This document shows, in pieces, positions 24,940 to 36,171 of a stretch of DNA of 64,000 nt. The first letter of the stretch is position 1; every line of letters starts with the position of its first letter. The stretch lies in NCBI GenBank assembly GCA_013396635.1, contig WBMW01005007.1, forward strand, positions 1,407,045 through 1,471,044, in the 5' to 3' direction. This DNA is from Penelope pileata. Its lineage: Eukaryota > Chordata > Aves > Galliformes > Cracidae. The position numbers and the translations under genes are program-made. The notes beneath the pieces are model-generated. The model did not search any database and was not told the origin of the DNA. It was given only the letters and a program-made list of their open reading frames with translations.

Positions 24940-27218
24940 ATCATCTGTGTGAGCTGTTGAAAGCCAGAAGAAAGTTGTGCTAATGAGTCGAGGGAATGAC
25001 TATCATATGCTCAGATATTTCACTACACGTGCTTTAGGCAACATTCTCTGGAACTATATGGAAGTCAACCCAGTTCTCTGTAACTATTCACTTCTACACA
25101 AATCTCCTCTTCAGGTAGTTAGAGGGATTCATGAAGTACAGACAGCTGAAGAACACCTTTCCAACTCAAGTACATTTCTAGTTTTGAGACGATGAAACAC
25201 TCATGGATGGTAAATCCCCTTTTATTTCAGTGATTAGTATTTAACTGATACCTCCAGTCCTAACGAAGTCTGAACTATTGCTGTCACACTACCTGCAAAC
25301 AACCTAATCAAGTATCACTAAAACCACTTCTGTTCTTGGTCTGGTTTTTCTACTGGGAAGGGTCCTCAGCCCCTTGGAAACAGAATCAGATTCAACATAT
25401 GAGCTTGGATTGCAGAATCATTGTATTTTGTTTCATTTTCACAAGGGAAAGATTAGTCAGGAGTTTCATATAGAAGTATACATCACACTACAATAAGCAA
25501 GATATCGCCTACTTAGTAAGGCATCATCTGCAGTAGGCTTAGAACTGTTATAAATGGCTTATAAACATTCCAGTGACAAAAAGCATTCTTCACTGTATTG
25601 GCCATATTAACACCAGCCCCCAGAGTATCGTAAGCAGCTCTAAGATACGATAAGGACAATAATTGAGAGTGAAAAAATATCTTCTAGATCTTGAAATTAA
25701 TCTACAGCTACTTTAATAGGAATTCCCATAATGTAACCAAGTTCGGACAAAACATATTTCTAAGTACAGCTAAGTTTCTGCTTAGCGTGTTGAAACAGGA
25801 TGAGCTTTGGCAGAGCACAGCCTATCCCAGTCTCAGAAAACAAGGGCTGACGAAAATTTGAACAAAAGCACAGCAGCTTGCCAAACACCAGGACCCTGAC
25901 CAGCCTTCCGGTCCCTTATCTTCACAACTCCAGACTTGATAAAATACAGCCAGAGTGCTGGAGCAGCTGGCACCAATTCTGTCAATTGATTGAAAAATGT
26001 TGAAAACTGATTTGCAAGAAGCCATCAGAAAAAGAATCCTGCATCCTTGCCCTTCAAAACAGCAACTAGGATATTTTAGTCTGCCCTACCACAAAAATCT
26101 GTTGTATATTTCAGCTCACTGCAGTAAGAAGTAAGCCTCTCAGTTTGAGGAATCATAGATGAAGCCTTTTAGGATGATTTTTAGAGAAGAAAGAACTGAA
26201 ACTAAGCCACAGCTGCTTTGGCACAGGGATGCATCAGCTGTGCGCTACCCTTCCTGTTCGGTGAACTTCCACTGAACAGATGAGAGAGTTCATGGAAGCA
26301 GTAATTAGCAGTTGTTATCTTAGTATCTTCCAGTGTAAGTTTAAAAGCAGTGTTTGAAATAAAGCATACTTTTCCATGTATGAGGACGTGTTTGTAAGGC
26401 AGTGGAAGGGCGAGAAGAGAGCTCCAGGTTAAAACCCAGACTATATGAAAACAGAAATGCAATACCAACTTGAGATGATTAATGAGTTGAAGACACAGGC
26501 TTCTTAGGAAACCACAGCAAAATCAAGTCTGCCATGTGTCATTTAACACTTCAGCATAAACATTTATGCATGATATGCATGCAGTTTGTTTCTTTAAGAC
26601 AGAGGTGTTACAGAAGTTGTTACAGTTGCAGTTGTTACAGTTACAGTTTTCTAACTGTGCATTGGAAAAGAATTCTGTTTGGGGAAGCGAACAGGACTTT
26701 TCTACTTCAGTGCATTCAGTATCTTTTTGACACAAAAGCCCATGAATCCTTTGCTCACTGCAAGCCGCAGGGTCACGAGTTACATTCAGGTTAAGTAGGT
26801 GACTCCAAACCACTGAAGACAGTTCCAGCTATTTGAGTACCTTTACCCTGTAAGGTGTGCCTATGGAACACAACCCACTCAGGGGAGGCATGTATTTCCT
26901 CTAGAAGCAAAGCACCATGGAGCTGCAAGCCAGTTCAAGCAGCAGCCGTAACTAACACCAGGCAGCAGCCAGGAGCAGAGAGGCTTTGTATGGACAGCTG
27001 TAAAAGCCCAGCCAAGATCCCCAACATCAGCTCACAGGGGCACCCACAAGTCTATGGAAAGTCCAAAATTCCACTCCTAACGGGGACTGCCCTCTACTCC
27101 TGCCTCAAAGGCAGGTGAGAGCAGTTGTACCTAACAGGTAAAGGAGAAAGCTGAGGAAGCAGACTTCAGAGCCAGAGCACACACCCCTCTTACAGGGGCC
27201 TCCGTCCCCATCCCTCAC

Positions 27219-27447
27219 CTGCGATGTCCCAGAGCTGCAGCCGCACCAGGGTCTTGCTGTCCCAGTTGATGACTTTGAGTGCAAAATCCACCCCGATGGT
27301 GGCCCGGTAGTGCTGGGAGAAGAGCTGGTGCACGTACCGTTTGATAATGCTGGTCTTGCCCACGCCCAGCTCCCCGATCACCAGCACCTTGAAGAGGTGC
27401 TCCCGGCTCTCCGCCACGCCGGACACCGGCCCTTCCCCGCCGGCCAT
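27219..27447 (-). CDS. RAB32: RAB32 coding exon 1: P-loop, switch I and start of switch II
   Basis: Encodes residues 1-76 plus the first base of codon 77. RAB32 is a Rab GTPase that directs melanosome and other lysosome-related organelle biogenesis, acts at mitochondria-associated membranes and anchors protein kinase A; those roles are family knowledge. Visible here are a short variable N-terminus (1-16), the P-loop GELGVGKT (25-32), the switch I threonine T50 within ATIGVDF, and the G3 aspartate in DIAG (74-77). The exon ends at a GTGAGG donor read leftward from 27218. I chose the ATG at 27447 because it matches the family start and has a purine at -3 and G at +4. The same frame stays open upstream but starts only with GTG and meets a TAA inside the TATA box, so an N-terminal extension is not supported. 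It lies inside a CpG island. Confidence 0.96.
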
Positions 27448-27632
27448 ACCTGACACGGCCCGGCCTGGCCCGGCCGCGCTGCGGGGTCGCGGCGCTGCGC
27501 CGCGAACTTTCTGGGCCGGGATCTCGCCTCCACCAGCGCCGCCGCGGGGCCGGCCCACACCAGACGGGAGAGGGAAAGCGAGGGGAACCCGCAGCCACCT
27601 GACCGCAGTCACAGGACACGGAAACTCCACGC

Positions 27633-27638
27633 TTTATA
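27633..27638 (-). promoter_or_regulatory. RAB32: TATA box of RAB32
   Basis: On the minus strand the sequence reads CTTTTATAAAG, containing TATAAA at these bases. It is about 190 bp before the start codon and just downstream of a GC box. A start of transcription near 27605 and a 5' UTR of about 160 nt follow if it is used; this is inferred. Confidence 0.6.
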
Positions 27639-27650
27639 AAAGCCCGGGGA

Positions 27651-27658
27651 GGGGCGGG
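27651..27658 (-). promoter_or_regulatory. RAB32: GC box (Sp1-type) upstream of RAB32 TATA
   Basis: GGGGCGGG on the plus strand (CCCGCCCC on the minus strand), 13 bp upstream of the TATA box. Spacing and context fit a core promoter Sp1/KLF site. Confidence 0.5.
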
Positions 27659-28079
27659 AGGTGGGCCGGGCCTCGGGCCGGGGCGGATCGGTCCCGTGGC
27701 CGGGCCGGCCCGGGCTGCGCGCGGGGAGCGGCCCCGGGCTGCGGAGCGGTGAGGGTGATTGCGACCCGAAGGCTGACGGCGACCCGGTGGCAGGCACGCA
27801 GCCCTGCTGCCTCTCCGCCGCCCCGGCCCGGCCCGCGGCCCTCCCTGCCGGGCGCTCTGGGGCTGCGGGCCGGGTCACACGGGGCAGCTGCATGGGCCTG
27901 CCTGGCCATGGGCCTTGGTGCCCGGGGGGCACGGGTAGCTGAAGGTACAATTGCCTCCTGTCTGCTGGATGCCCCTCGAACACCGACAGTGTGATGGTTC
28001 CTTTCTGTTCCTAAGTTAATCCTGTGATTGTTACAACACTCTGTTTTAAAAAATACATCGGGCCAAGCGGTAAGTCATA

Positions 28080-28305
28080 CAATTGCAGAACAGTTTGGGT
28101 TGAATGGACCCTAAAGCCCACCCACCCCTAGCCCCCTGCCATGGGCAGGGCTGTCCCCCACCAGCTCAGGCTGCCCAGGGCCCATCCAACCTGGCCTTTA
28201 GCACCTCCAGGGATGGGGCATCCACAGCTTCTCTGGGCAGCTGTGCTAGTGCCTCACCACCCTCTCAGTAAAGAATTTCTTCCTAACATCTAACCTAAAT
28301 GACCG
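28080..28305 (-). mobile_element. CR1 3'-UTR fragment upstream of RAB32
   Basis: Reverse complement of a CR1 3' UTR: AGTTTGGGTTGAATGGACC, CTGCCATGGGCAGGG, CCATCCAACCTGGCC, GAATTTCTTCCTAACATCTA. About 0.4 kb beyond the CpG island. The terminal octamers are worn away. Confidence 0.85.
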
Positions 28306-29219
28306 CACACATTCTTAGAAATGAACATAAATAGGTTTTCTGCCTCTATATGTAGTTCCATATCTGCAGATTGCATGTTTTGCAAATGAACAAAACCCCA
28401 TCTCTGGTACCATCCGCTCTGCATGAAGCACCCCAACTGCAGTGCCTATCCTGGCTGTGAGCGGCCATGGTGCAGCACGGTGACCCCGTCCTGGTGTGCA
28501 GTTGATGTATGCATACATGGAGTGCTGCCACATGCGGCAGGGAAGTGGCACATGAGCATCCAGAGTGCATGTGTGCACAGGAGCAGGAGCCCGCGTCAGG
28601 ACGGGATCAGGATCAGAGGGATGTCTCCAGTTGGAAGCCAAGTGGTGGCTGATACATCTAATAGCTCATCTGGCCAGCAGTCATCAGTTGAGTCTGCTTT
28701 GATAATACTTTGCTGCATATACTAATTCCTTTGCTGTGTCTTCAGTTTGTGGCATGAGTAAAATAAACCAGACTTTCTCATTTATCTTGGAGCGTGCTTA
28801 CTTCCTTATCACACAAAGATGATGCATGGCATATAAATGGAAGCAGGTGAAGAGATTGGCAAGATGAGATGAAAAAGCTAGAGGTCTTGAGGAAAATTTG
28901 TATTTAGAGATTTTGGTTTAAGTTTATTAATTGAATCTGTCATACTGTATTGACTTCAAGACAATGTCTCTAACTAGAATTTACTTTCCAGAAGCAGCAA
29001 TAACAACAGAATAGACACTAAGGACAGAGTGTTATGCGGAAATGAGATTATTATTTTGAGGGGTTAGAGGATAGCACAGGGTAGCACAGATTCTCTGTCA
29101 AGAGATGAGATAGACAAGCAACTTTGTCATTAGTTAAGAGATTGATGCTGAATGTGGAAGACATTACTTCAGGTACATGTACTTTAGCCACCATGGGTTC
29201 TGGTAAACCTCTTTGGCAA

Positions 29220-29455
29220 ACCAAGACAGGCTCGAGCAGTGGGCCCAGGAGAACCTCTTGAGGTTCAACAAAGCCAAGTGAAAGGTCTTGTCCCTGGGCT
29301 GCAGCAACCCCCACTATCAATGTCCTTGGAGACATTCAAGGTCAGGTTAGACAGGGCTCTGAGCAACCTGATCTAAGCTGTCGATGTCCCTGTTCATTGC
29401 AGAGGAGCTGGACTAGATGACCTTTAAAGGTCCCTTCCAACTCAAATGATTCTGT
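29220..29455 (+). mobile_element. CR1 fragment with internal deletion
   Basis: Plus-strand CR1. The 5' part encodes a piece of the RT C-terminus (GACAGGCTCGAGCAGTGGGC, then AGGTTCAACAAAGCCAAG) and jumps near 29315 directly to the 3' UTR (CTTGGAGACATTCAAGGTCA), ending TTCCAACTCAAATGATTCTG. Several hundred bases of the element between these parts are missing. Confidence 0.8.
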
Positions 29456-29889
29456 AATAAATTATTTTTGCTTGCATAGATGGGATGGAACTTTTAGGCA
29501 TTTCTTACCATTTATTAGGCCTGCCTAACTACCCTCTGTCTTATGTGCCATAGAAACTAATTACTGCCCTTACTTCATTCCTCCTCCTCATTTGGTAAAA
29601 TTAATGGAACATGGATCATATCAGACAACTAAGTGAGCAGCTATAATGTTACTAGTGGGCTGAATACAAGTATTCCACTATACTTGAAATTTGGTATCAA
29701 CAGCGCAAAACAAGCCTGTAGGTTTTTGTTTTTTTGTTAATACTGACTTTGAGAAATTAGAACCAATATCAAAAACAAAGAAGTCTGTAAAAGTCATGAT
29801 CTGCTTACAGAAGACTCACAAACAGAAACAAGGGAAAAATGTGACTGATAATTTTCCACGATTAATAGCTTGATCAGTTCTAATTACAT

Positions 29890-30140
29890 TACAGCTCGCC
29901 AAATAATATAGCAGCAGATCTTGCCTGAACTAGTAATTTGCCTTAATTTCATTATTATTCATTTCATTCAAGCTGGCTGATATCTGTGTGGAACAGCTTG
30001 GCAAAATCCAGTCATTTGCAGTCCTGTTATTACTGTTCTGCCCCTCTATGGTGCAGTATAATCAACCATGCATGAGGTTATAGAATAAAGTATAATCACC
30101 ATCTGCCTAGTGCAGGGTAGATAATCTTTATTCTGGGAGC
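29890..30140. promoter_or_regulatory. Candidate conserved noncoding element
   Basis: Complex, repeat-free sequence with ATTA/TAAT cores (AACTAGTAATTTGCC, TTAATTTCATTATTATTC) about 2.3 kb upstream of the RAB32 CpG island. Possible distal regulatory element, judged only by sequence texture. Confidence 0.2.
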
Positions 30141-30772
30141 TAGATTTTGGTGTCACTTGGCCTTTTGCATGTAATTCTACTTTTCAACTGACTCTACCAG
30201 CTGAATGTCAGCAAAAATCCCCTACTGAACAAAGGTTGTTGGCATCATGTTACGGTAATTGGGATTACATTATATTATATCGTTGCCTTCATGTGCTTGC
30301 ACTGGGAGACAAATACAAGGTTGTTATTGTGCCATTTTAACTAGCTTAGCTAGCTGGTTGCCTTTAAGGTGCCTGCTTCATATTTCAAATAATGATTGTA
30401 AAAACCTTTTTTTTTCTTCTATTTATTTTTTCTTTCCCTGCGCTGGACATATCAAGAAGGAGGAAGAGAAAGCACTAACCTTACAAAACAGGCTTCTGGT
30501 ACCATCTCAACCTGAACACTGAAGGCTGATCTGAATAAAAACCATCTAACTTTTTTTTACAGTTACTGTTTGCTGTTATTAGCATGCCCATCCACTGGGC
30601 TTATTTGCTAAATCATCAACTTGTCTGCATTTCAGAACATGGGCTTCCTAAAGCATCTGGGTTTAAGGAACTAGAAATGTTTCAGACTTTTAGTAGCCTG
30701 ATGATCATTACATGATGAATACCAAAGGACTGGTAAAATAGCTTTACTTGTAGGAAGACATTTTGGCGTTCT

Positions 30773-31060
30773 TTTTTTCTAATCCACAACGTTTTTTTGT
30801 CTCTCTCTTCCTTTAAGACTGCCTCTTCTAATCTTTCTCATGTTAGTCTATCCTCTACTTCCTTATCTCCTTTCTATTTTCATCACACCAACTGTAATTC
30901 TTTAATATCCTCCTTTTTGTTTGTTTTGTTTTCTACTTTTATTTTCTGTTCCCTTAAATGTTCCTTACCTCACCTCAGTTCAGACCTTTCATTTTTAATT
31001 TTTATTTCATTATTTTTCCCTTTCATACCTTTCCATTCTTCCGAGCTTTTTTATTTCCTG
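30773..31060 (+). repeat. Pyrimidine-rich tract, about 290 bp
   Basis: The plus strand is strongly C/T-biased for almost 300 bp, including T runs, CTCTCTCTTCC and TTTGTTTGTTTTG. No single repeat unit. It opens a 103-codon frame (30797-31108) rich in Ser, Phe and Leu that is a composition effect, not a gene. Confidence 0.7.
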
Positions 31061-31562
31061 CAGCGAGTGAGGGGTTCCTCATGTTTCTTCTTGCCAAATG
31101 GTGATTAGGAAGGGGCAGCAGGTTCAGCCAGTCAGTGCAGGAAGGCTGCTTAGTGCCTGCAGCAGAGGGATGCATTTTGTTTACTCTCCATTGTAGTTAC
31201 ATTAGAAGGGAAATTTGTAGCTGAAGAGGCAGTTAGGAGCTTGAAAAGTGGAAGCAGTATGGCCCATGGAAGATTTCTGAGAGTCCAGGTGAGGAAGCAC
31301 AGCCCCTCAGGTTCTATGACTGAGCAGATTTGCATACAATATGCTCTCCCTGTGCTTCTCTGACCAGGTACAGGATTCGCAGCACGCTTCTTCCTCTCTT
31401 CTGTGTAATATTTTCCAACAGTCACAGAGCAAAAAAAAAACTGTTCTGTAAAACGGTACTGTTATAATAGACAGATTGTACTCCCTGGAGCAGTGTCAAT
31501 GACAACACTTTCTCTTAACTGTGTTTTTCCAGGGAAACGTCCCTAGAAATGTCGCAGTTAGT

Positions 31563-31592
31563 ATCACTTTTAGTGATATCACTTTTAGTGAT
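31563..31592. repeat. Perfect tandem duplication of a 15-bp palindromic unit
   Basis: ATCACTTTTAGTGAT occurs twice head to tail. Each unit is itself an inverted repeat with ATCACT and AGTGAT arms around TTT. Confidence 0.95.
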
Positions 31593-31868
31593 AATAACAT
31601 GCAAACACTAGAGATCAAGAAAAGCACTTGAGGCTGGATGTTGGTTAGAAAAATACTGCTGTGGCTGAGTAAAGCAGGGGACAACAAAGCACATAACGAG
31701 GATTGAATTTGCATAACTTCTGTATGAGTTTACATTCTATGAAGACATGCTTAGGTTTTACCCACTGAAAATATTCTCGTTTGGTTATCTGTGAGCACCC
31801 ATGAACATAAAGCTTAGATTACATGTAAGTGTTAGCCACTCTGAGACTTCACTTCCTACATGTCATTA

Positions 31869-32920
31869 TCATAGAATCATAGAATCATAGAATGGTTCAG
31901 GTTGGAAGGGACCTTAGAGATCATCTTGTTCCAACCCCCCTGCCATGGGCAAGGACACCTCCCACTAGACCAGGTTGCCCAAAGCCCCATCCAGCCTGGC
32001 TTTGAATACTTCCAGGGAGGGAGCATCAACGACTTCCCTGGGCAACCTGTTCCAGTGTCTCACCACCCTCACAGTGAAGTATTTCTTCCTTATATCCAGT
32101 CTAAATCTACCCTCTTCCAGTTTATAACCATTACCCCTTGTCCTGTCATTATCTATCCTTGTAAAAAGCCCCTCCCCAGCTTTCCTGTAGGCCCCCTTCA
32201 GGTACTGGAAGGCTGCTATCAGGTCCCCCCGCAGCCTTCTCTTCTCCAGGCTGAAGAGTCCCAACTCTCTCAGCCTGTCCTCGTAGGGGAGGTGCTCCAG
32301 CCCTCTGATCATCCTCGTGGCCCTCCTCTGGACCCGCTCCAACAGCTCCACATCCTTCTTGTGTTGGGGGCCCCAGAACTGGACACAATACTCCAGGTGA
32401 GGTCTCACGAGAGCAGAGTAGAGGGGCAGAATCACCTCCCTCGACCTGCTGGCCACACTTCTCTTGATGCAGCCCAGGATGCGGTTGGCCTTCTGGGCTG
32501 CAAGCGCACACTGCCGGCTCATGTTGAGTTTCTCGTCAACACACACCCCCAAGTCCCTCTCCTCAGGGCTACTCTCAAGCCATTCTCCGCCCAGCCTGTA
32601 TGTGTACTTGGGATTGCTCCGACCCAGGTGCAGGACCTTGCACTTGGCTTTGTTGAACTTCATGAGGTTGGCATGGGCCCACCTCTCAAGCCTGTCCAGG
32701 TCCCTCTGGATGGCATCCCTTCCCTCTGGCGTGTCGACTGCACCACACAGCTTGGCATCATCTGCAAACTTGCTGAGGGTGCATTCGATCCCACTGTCCA
32801 TGTCACCGACAAAGATGTTAAACAGCACTGGTCCCAGTACCGATCCCTGAGGAACACCACTCGTCACTGGTCTCCATTCAGACACTGAGCCTTTGGCCGC
32901 CACTCTCTGAGTGCGGCCAG
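31869..32920 (-). mobile_element. CR1 LINE, 5'-truncated, with intact RT C-terminal frame
   Basis: A CR1 non-LTR retrotransposon inserted on the minus strand. Its 3' end at 31869-31893 carries three ATTCTATG-type octamers, the CR1 hallmark in place of a poly-A tail. The frame 31965-32903 (312 codons) has no stop or shift. It starts in the reverse-transcriptase palm (SGVPQGSVLGPVLF), keeps the catalytic box FADD (two aspartates), and runs through the thumb to the usual C-terminus ending GNLV. The upstream part of ORF2 and all of ORF1 are missing because the copy is truncated near 32920. Lack of decay suggests a fairly young insertion; it cannot move on its own. Confidence 0.93.
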
Positions 32921-33545
32921 AGAGTACAGGATATTATGATATCCTGTCATTTCCTGACCGCAAATGTAACTGTTTTATGTAGACTTGAACTTGTAATATG
33001 CACACAGCCTACATATAGGACAAATCTACTTGAAAGATGTGGTTGTAGCAACACAGATACCATATCTCTGTCAGTTGTAAAACGTAGCTTGGATGCCCGC
33101 AGGCAAAGCTATTATTAGACAGCCCTAAATAAATACATATTGGAACATCTAGAAGAATAAAAATATCAAGCTTTTATTAAAACCAACGAAATAATAGGCT
33201 ATGCAATGAAGTAATAGCTGAGTGCTTTTGTCTGGAAGAGGAATAGAAACCAGCCATGAGGAAGCCATGTCAAGCACAGTCCTTGGCAAAACTGTGGATG
33301 TTCTTGCAGAGAGGAAAGGATATTTTCCCCAGGACCAACTCATTTGTAATCTGTGAAAGAAATGGTGCAGATCTTGGACTGCCATTTCTACAAGGCAATC
33401 GAGCTTGCTTGTTCCCCATTTGCAGGCTTCCTGTTAATCCAAGGCTGGGTTATGTTTGTTTTATCATGAATTCTGTTCTTTTGAAAAGCCTCTTGTGCCT
33501 TTGCAATAATCAGGAGAAGAATGAATACGGTACTGCTGGGGCTCA

Positions 33546-33580
33546 AAAAGGGACCAAGAGACCATCTAGTCCTCTGGCTG
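33546..33580 (-). mobile_element. Possible very short CR1 3' remnant
   Basis: AAGGGACCAAGAGACCATCT followed by AGTCCTCTG resembles the reverse complement of a CR1 3' end. Too short to be certain. Confidence 0.25.
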
Positions 33581-35649
33581 TGACTATTTTTCGATGTGGG
33601 CACAGGCAACAGTGAAAGCACTAAGATCTGCTGAAGTTTTCATTGCCTTCTTCTTTTGGTAAATCTAAGTCTAGGTAGGCAATAGAATGAGAGAAACGGT
33701 TTTTGAATTCTTGCTACTGCTCTTTCTTTCTTCTTTGCACGTGAAAATCCTTTGCCTTCATTACAGCACTCTGAAGAAGATAGAAGTTCAGTCCTCTACA
33801 ACTAAATCAGTGTACTGCTCCCCAAATGTTGTTGCATGGCAGATTTGTGGCAACATAGGAGTACTTGTAGAATATCATTGCAGGTCTGAAGATCAAGAGG
33901 GAGGACAGCAATTGACTAGAGTTCAGAGAAGCAAGATAGAATAATTTATGAAATACCAAAGGAAGTATTATTGTGTGTAGGAGCAAAAATCTTTGCCCTA
34001 GGCAGAGCTGCCCTGGGCAAACGCTTTTTACATGTTTTAAACTTGTTCTGAAATTTGAGGTACCAGAAATCAGCAGAAACTTCTAATCACTTTGCTTACA
34101 TTGATGAGTCACCATAATGTTTTGTCATAGGCTAAGAACGATAAGAATTTTAGATAATCTTGATTGATAACTCTAGATTTCTTGTACCACACTGAACAAT
34201 ATCTGTAGCTGCAGAAGTATGAGTGAAGTAAACTCTCTTAGATACCAAACTGCATAGATACTTACTGTGACACAAGTGAAAACTGGACACTAGTACAAAG
34301 AAATCCATACACATCTGATTTTAATTAGTTAAGACATATTTCACTTGTAATCACCCTTTAAAGCAGCAGCATTTGTTGCATATTACATGTGGAGCAAAAT
34401 AGAAAAACTGAAACAAAAAGCCCTTGACCTTCCTTTATCTGTGATAAGCTAACTCCCCATTCTGCTTGCATGTCTAAGCACATGTGTAACTTCAGACACT
34501 GTGAGTCATCCCATCCACTCCACTTTCTAGAGGTTATTCATGTGCATGAGATTCATCACATGCAGCCAGCTTCTTAGTTTTTGTGGTGAAACATCACAGG
34601 GTGAAAAAGATCAGTAATGCACCAGACCTGCAAATACAGCTAATAGGTGCATAAGCATAAATATACATCACACTCATTCTCTCATCAAAGGTTCATCTGG
34701 AATTGTGGATGCCTTCCTCTGCACTCTTTGCTACAGTTTCACAGCTATGACAAGAGAGATGAAGATGTCCTATCCTTTCTCTACACCCATCCAAAAAGGC
34801 AAGCTTCTCTGGCGAATATTTTGAATGAAACTAACCATGTTCATTATATTGGGTTTTGGACTCAGTGCTGTTTTTTGCCTTAAAGAGACCATAAGCTCTT
34901 GTAATGGATCAAGTCATATAGTGACCAAAATAAGTAATGGTTTCAGTCCAATTTATACAAAGATTATGATGGAATTTACTTTGTTAGTACGTGCTTTTCT
35001 TATAAAAGATTTTAACTGCCAGTAGTTAGAATAAATGTTCAAACTGGGGTGTCTTAGAAGCATCTGACAAATTTTGGCAGTTTTTATGGAGATGTAAAGT
35101 TAAATTCGTGCTACCACTGTGTCAGTGTTCAAGATCCTGCTGCTGAGCGTGGGAGTTCAGACCTTTCCAGTGAAAAGCGTTGTTTTTCTCTTAACTTGGG
35201 ATGGACTTTTTTTTTCCTGTAATTAGTTATTGAGAGATGGTTGAGCAGGTCTTGCTGAAAAGTTCTAGGGGTTTTCAGCCTGAGGCTGACATCCAGCATG
35301 GATGAAGTTTGCTTATGTTTCAGGCAGTCTACACAGCAGTAATGGAGATTGCCAGCTTTCATCACTGTAGTTAGTGGCTTCTGATGCAATACTGTGTTAT
35401 CTTATCTCAACTGATTCTCAGTTCGGTAGGTATTTGGATAAAAAAAGAAGATAATGTCCTATCTGTTTTCATATTGACATAGTCTCTCCATCCAAATCTT
35501 CTGTTATCCTTTCTTCTTAGAAGACCTCCAGAATAGTGTGTCTACATTCTACATTAACAAAATGGCATTGTATTGTTTTTTGTTTTTTTTTTCCATTCAG
35601 CATTTTTTAAGGGAAAATGTGGAAATAACGTATTTGAAATACAAGTTAA

Positions 35650-36171
35650 GTGTGTGACTACCAAGAGTGTGTGCATACTCCGTCACAGTGCTCCAGTTCT
35701 AGACTTGCCCCTGGCTGTATGTGCCTTGCTTGGCAGATCCTTCCCGAGGAGTGGTATCGCTCAGTCCATGGAGAACTGGGAGACGGGAGCGGGGGCTGGG
35801 AGCTTCTCCAGCTGGCTGACCTGCTGAGGGACAAAGACAATAGTTTATCTACCCTTGCTCTAGTCAGCTTCCAAGATGTTACTGTCCTTCAGAGTGGCTT
35901 AATTCTTGGATCTGTGCTGACCTATCTACATTTTGCTCCTCCTCAATACAGATATTATCAATTTTCCATAATTTTACTTCAATTCGCAGGGACTATCTCA
36001 AACACTGCCGCCTTTCATCTACATCTGCATTACTACAACAGCCAATTAAACATAAGCTGCTATCAAGTCAGTCTGCCCAAGGTGCAGCATTATTACCTCA
36101 ACCTCTTATTTATTTTGTGGAGAACTCATTGCCTACACGTTTCTCAACTGTCTGAACATAACAGAAAATAA
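35650..36171 (+). other. Unassigned 173-codon open frame, probably not coding
   Basis: One of the longest frames outside CR1 and the CpG island. The predicted product has a Cys-rich start, a middle hydrophobic stretch (about residues 77-125) and no recognisable domain. Its TAA stop overlaps an AATAAA hexamer (36167-36172), which is suggestive of a transcript end. Without splice sites, a promoter or homology I cannot call it a gene; chance is more likely. Confidence 0.12.

Larger units (their letters stand above)
13499..27218 (-). other. RAB32: RAB32 intron 1 (13.7 kb)
   Basis: Bounded by donor GTGAGG (27213-27218) and acceptor TTTTTCAG (13499-13506). Mostly AT-rich and repeat-poor. It holds a CR1 3' fragment at 14455-14553, a 14-bp direct repeat at 14760-14792, a poly-T run near 21589 and a pair of perfect hairpins at 24885-24939. 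I recognise no other exon; the longest frames (for example 119 codons at 22266-22625) look like chance. Confidence 0.85.
11549..27447 (-). other. RAB32: RAB32 coding gene span (three exons, two introns)
   Basis: This is the coding span of a Rab-family small GTPase from the start codon (27445-27447) to the stop (11549-11551). The three coding segments are 229, 278 and 150 nt. Together they make 218 codons plus stop, close to the 225 residues of human RAB32. Intron 1 is phase 1 and intron 2 is phase 0, and both have GT donors and AG acceptors. RAB32 is preferred over its paralogue RAB38 because of the Met-Ala-Gly-Gly start, the sequence around the PNGSP loop, and the Ser-Gln-Cys-Cys end; RAB38 has a different tail. 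The upstream neighbour on the same strand is GRM1, as in mammals. The identification rests on recognising the protein. Confidence 0.96.
27215..27900. promoter_or_regulatory. RAB32: CpG island at RAB32 promoter and exon 1
   Basis: A sharply bounded GC-rich block with dense CpG dinucleotides, set in AT-rich flanks, covering RAB32 exon 1, the 5' UTR and about 300 bp upstream. This is the normal signature of a vertebrate promoter. CpG density stays high on the far side of the TATA box (27660-27860), so divergent transcription is possible but not shown. Confidence 0.85.
28306..31868. other. Intergenic upstream of RAB32
   Basis: No gene recognised. Holds a 14-bp palindrome ATGTATGCATACAT (28505-28518), a plus-strand AATAAA near 28760, a CR1 piece at 29220-29455, an AT-rich candidate conserved element at 29890-30140 and the pyrimidine tract at 30773-31060. 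Confidence 0.6.

Noticed and set aside
27448..27630. N-terminal extension of RAB32
   Set aside because: The frame upstream of the ATG begins only with GTG, next to the TATA box, upstream of the likely transcription start, and does not resemble the family.
27341..27994. 217-codon plus-strand frame and other long frames over 27.2-28.0 kb
   Set aside because: CpG-island sequence is stop-poor in all frames; this one is antisense to RAB32 exon 1 and its product is low-complexity Arg/Pro/Gly/Ala.
28757..28766. Plus-strand AATAAA as the end of a divergent transcript from the RAB32 CpG island
   Set aside because: The hexamer is common in AT-rich DNA and no exon or splice structure links it to the island.
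29051..29335. 94-codon minus-strand frame
   Set aside because: Mostly antisense to a CR1 fragment; no domain.
31902..32888. 328-codon plus-strand open frame, the longest in the window
   Set aside because: It is antisense to the CR1 reverse-transcriptase frame at 31965-32903; its proline/leucine-rich product is a shadow of the repeat.
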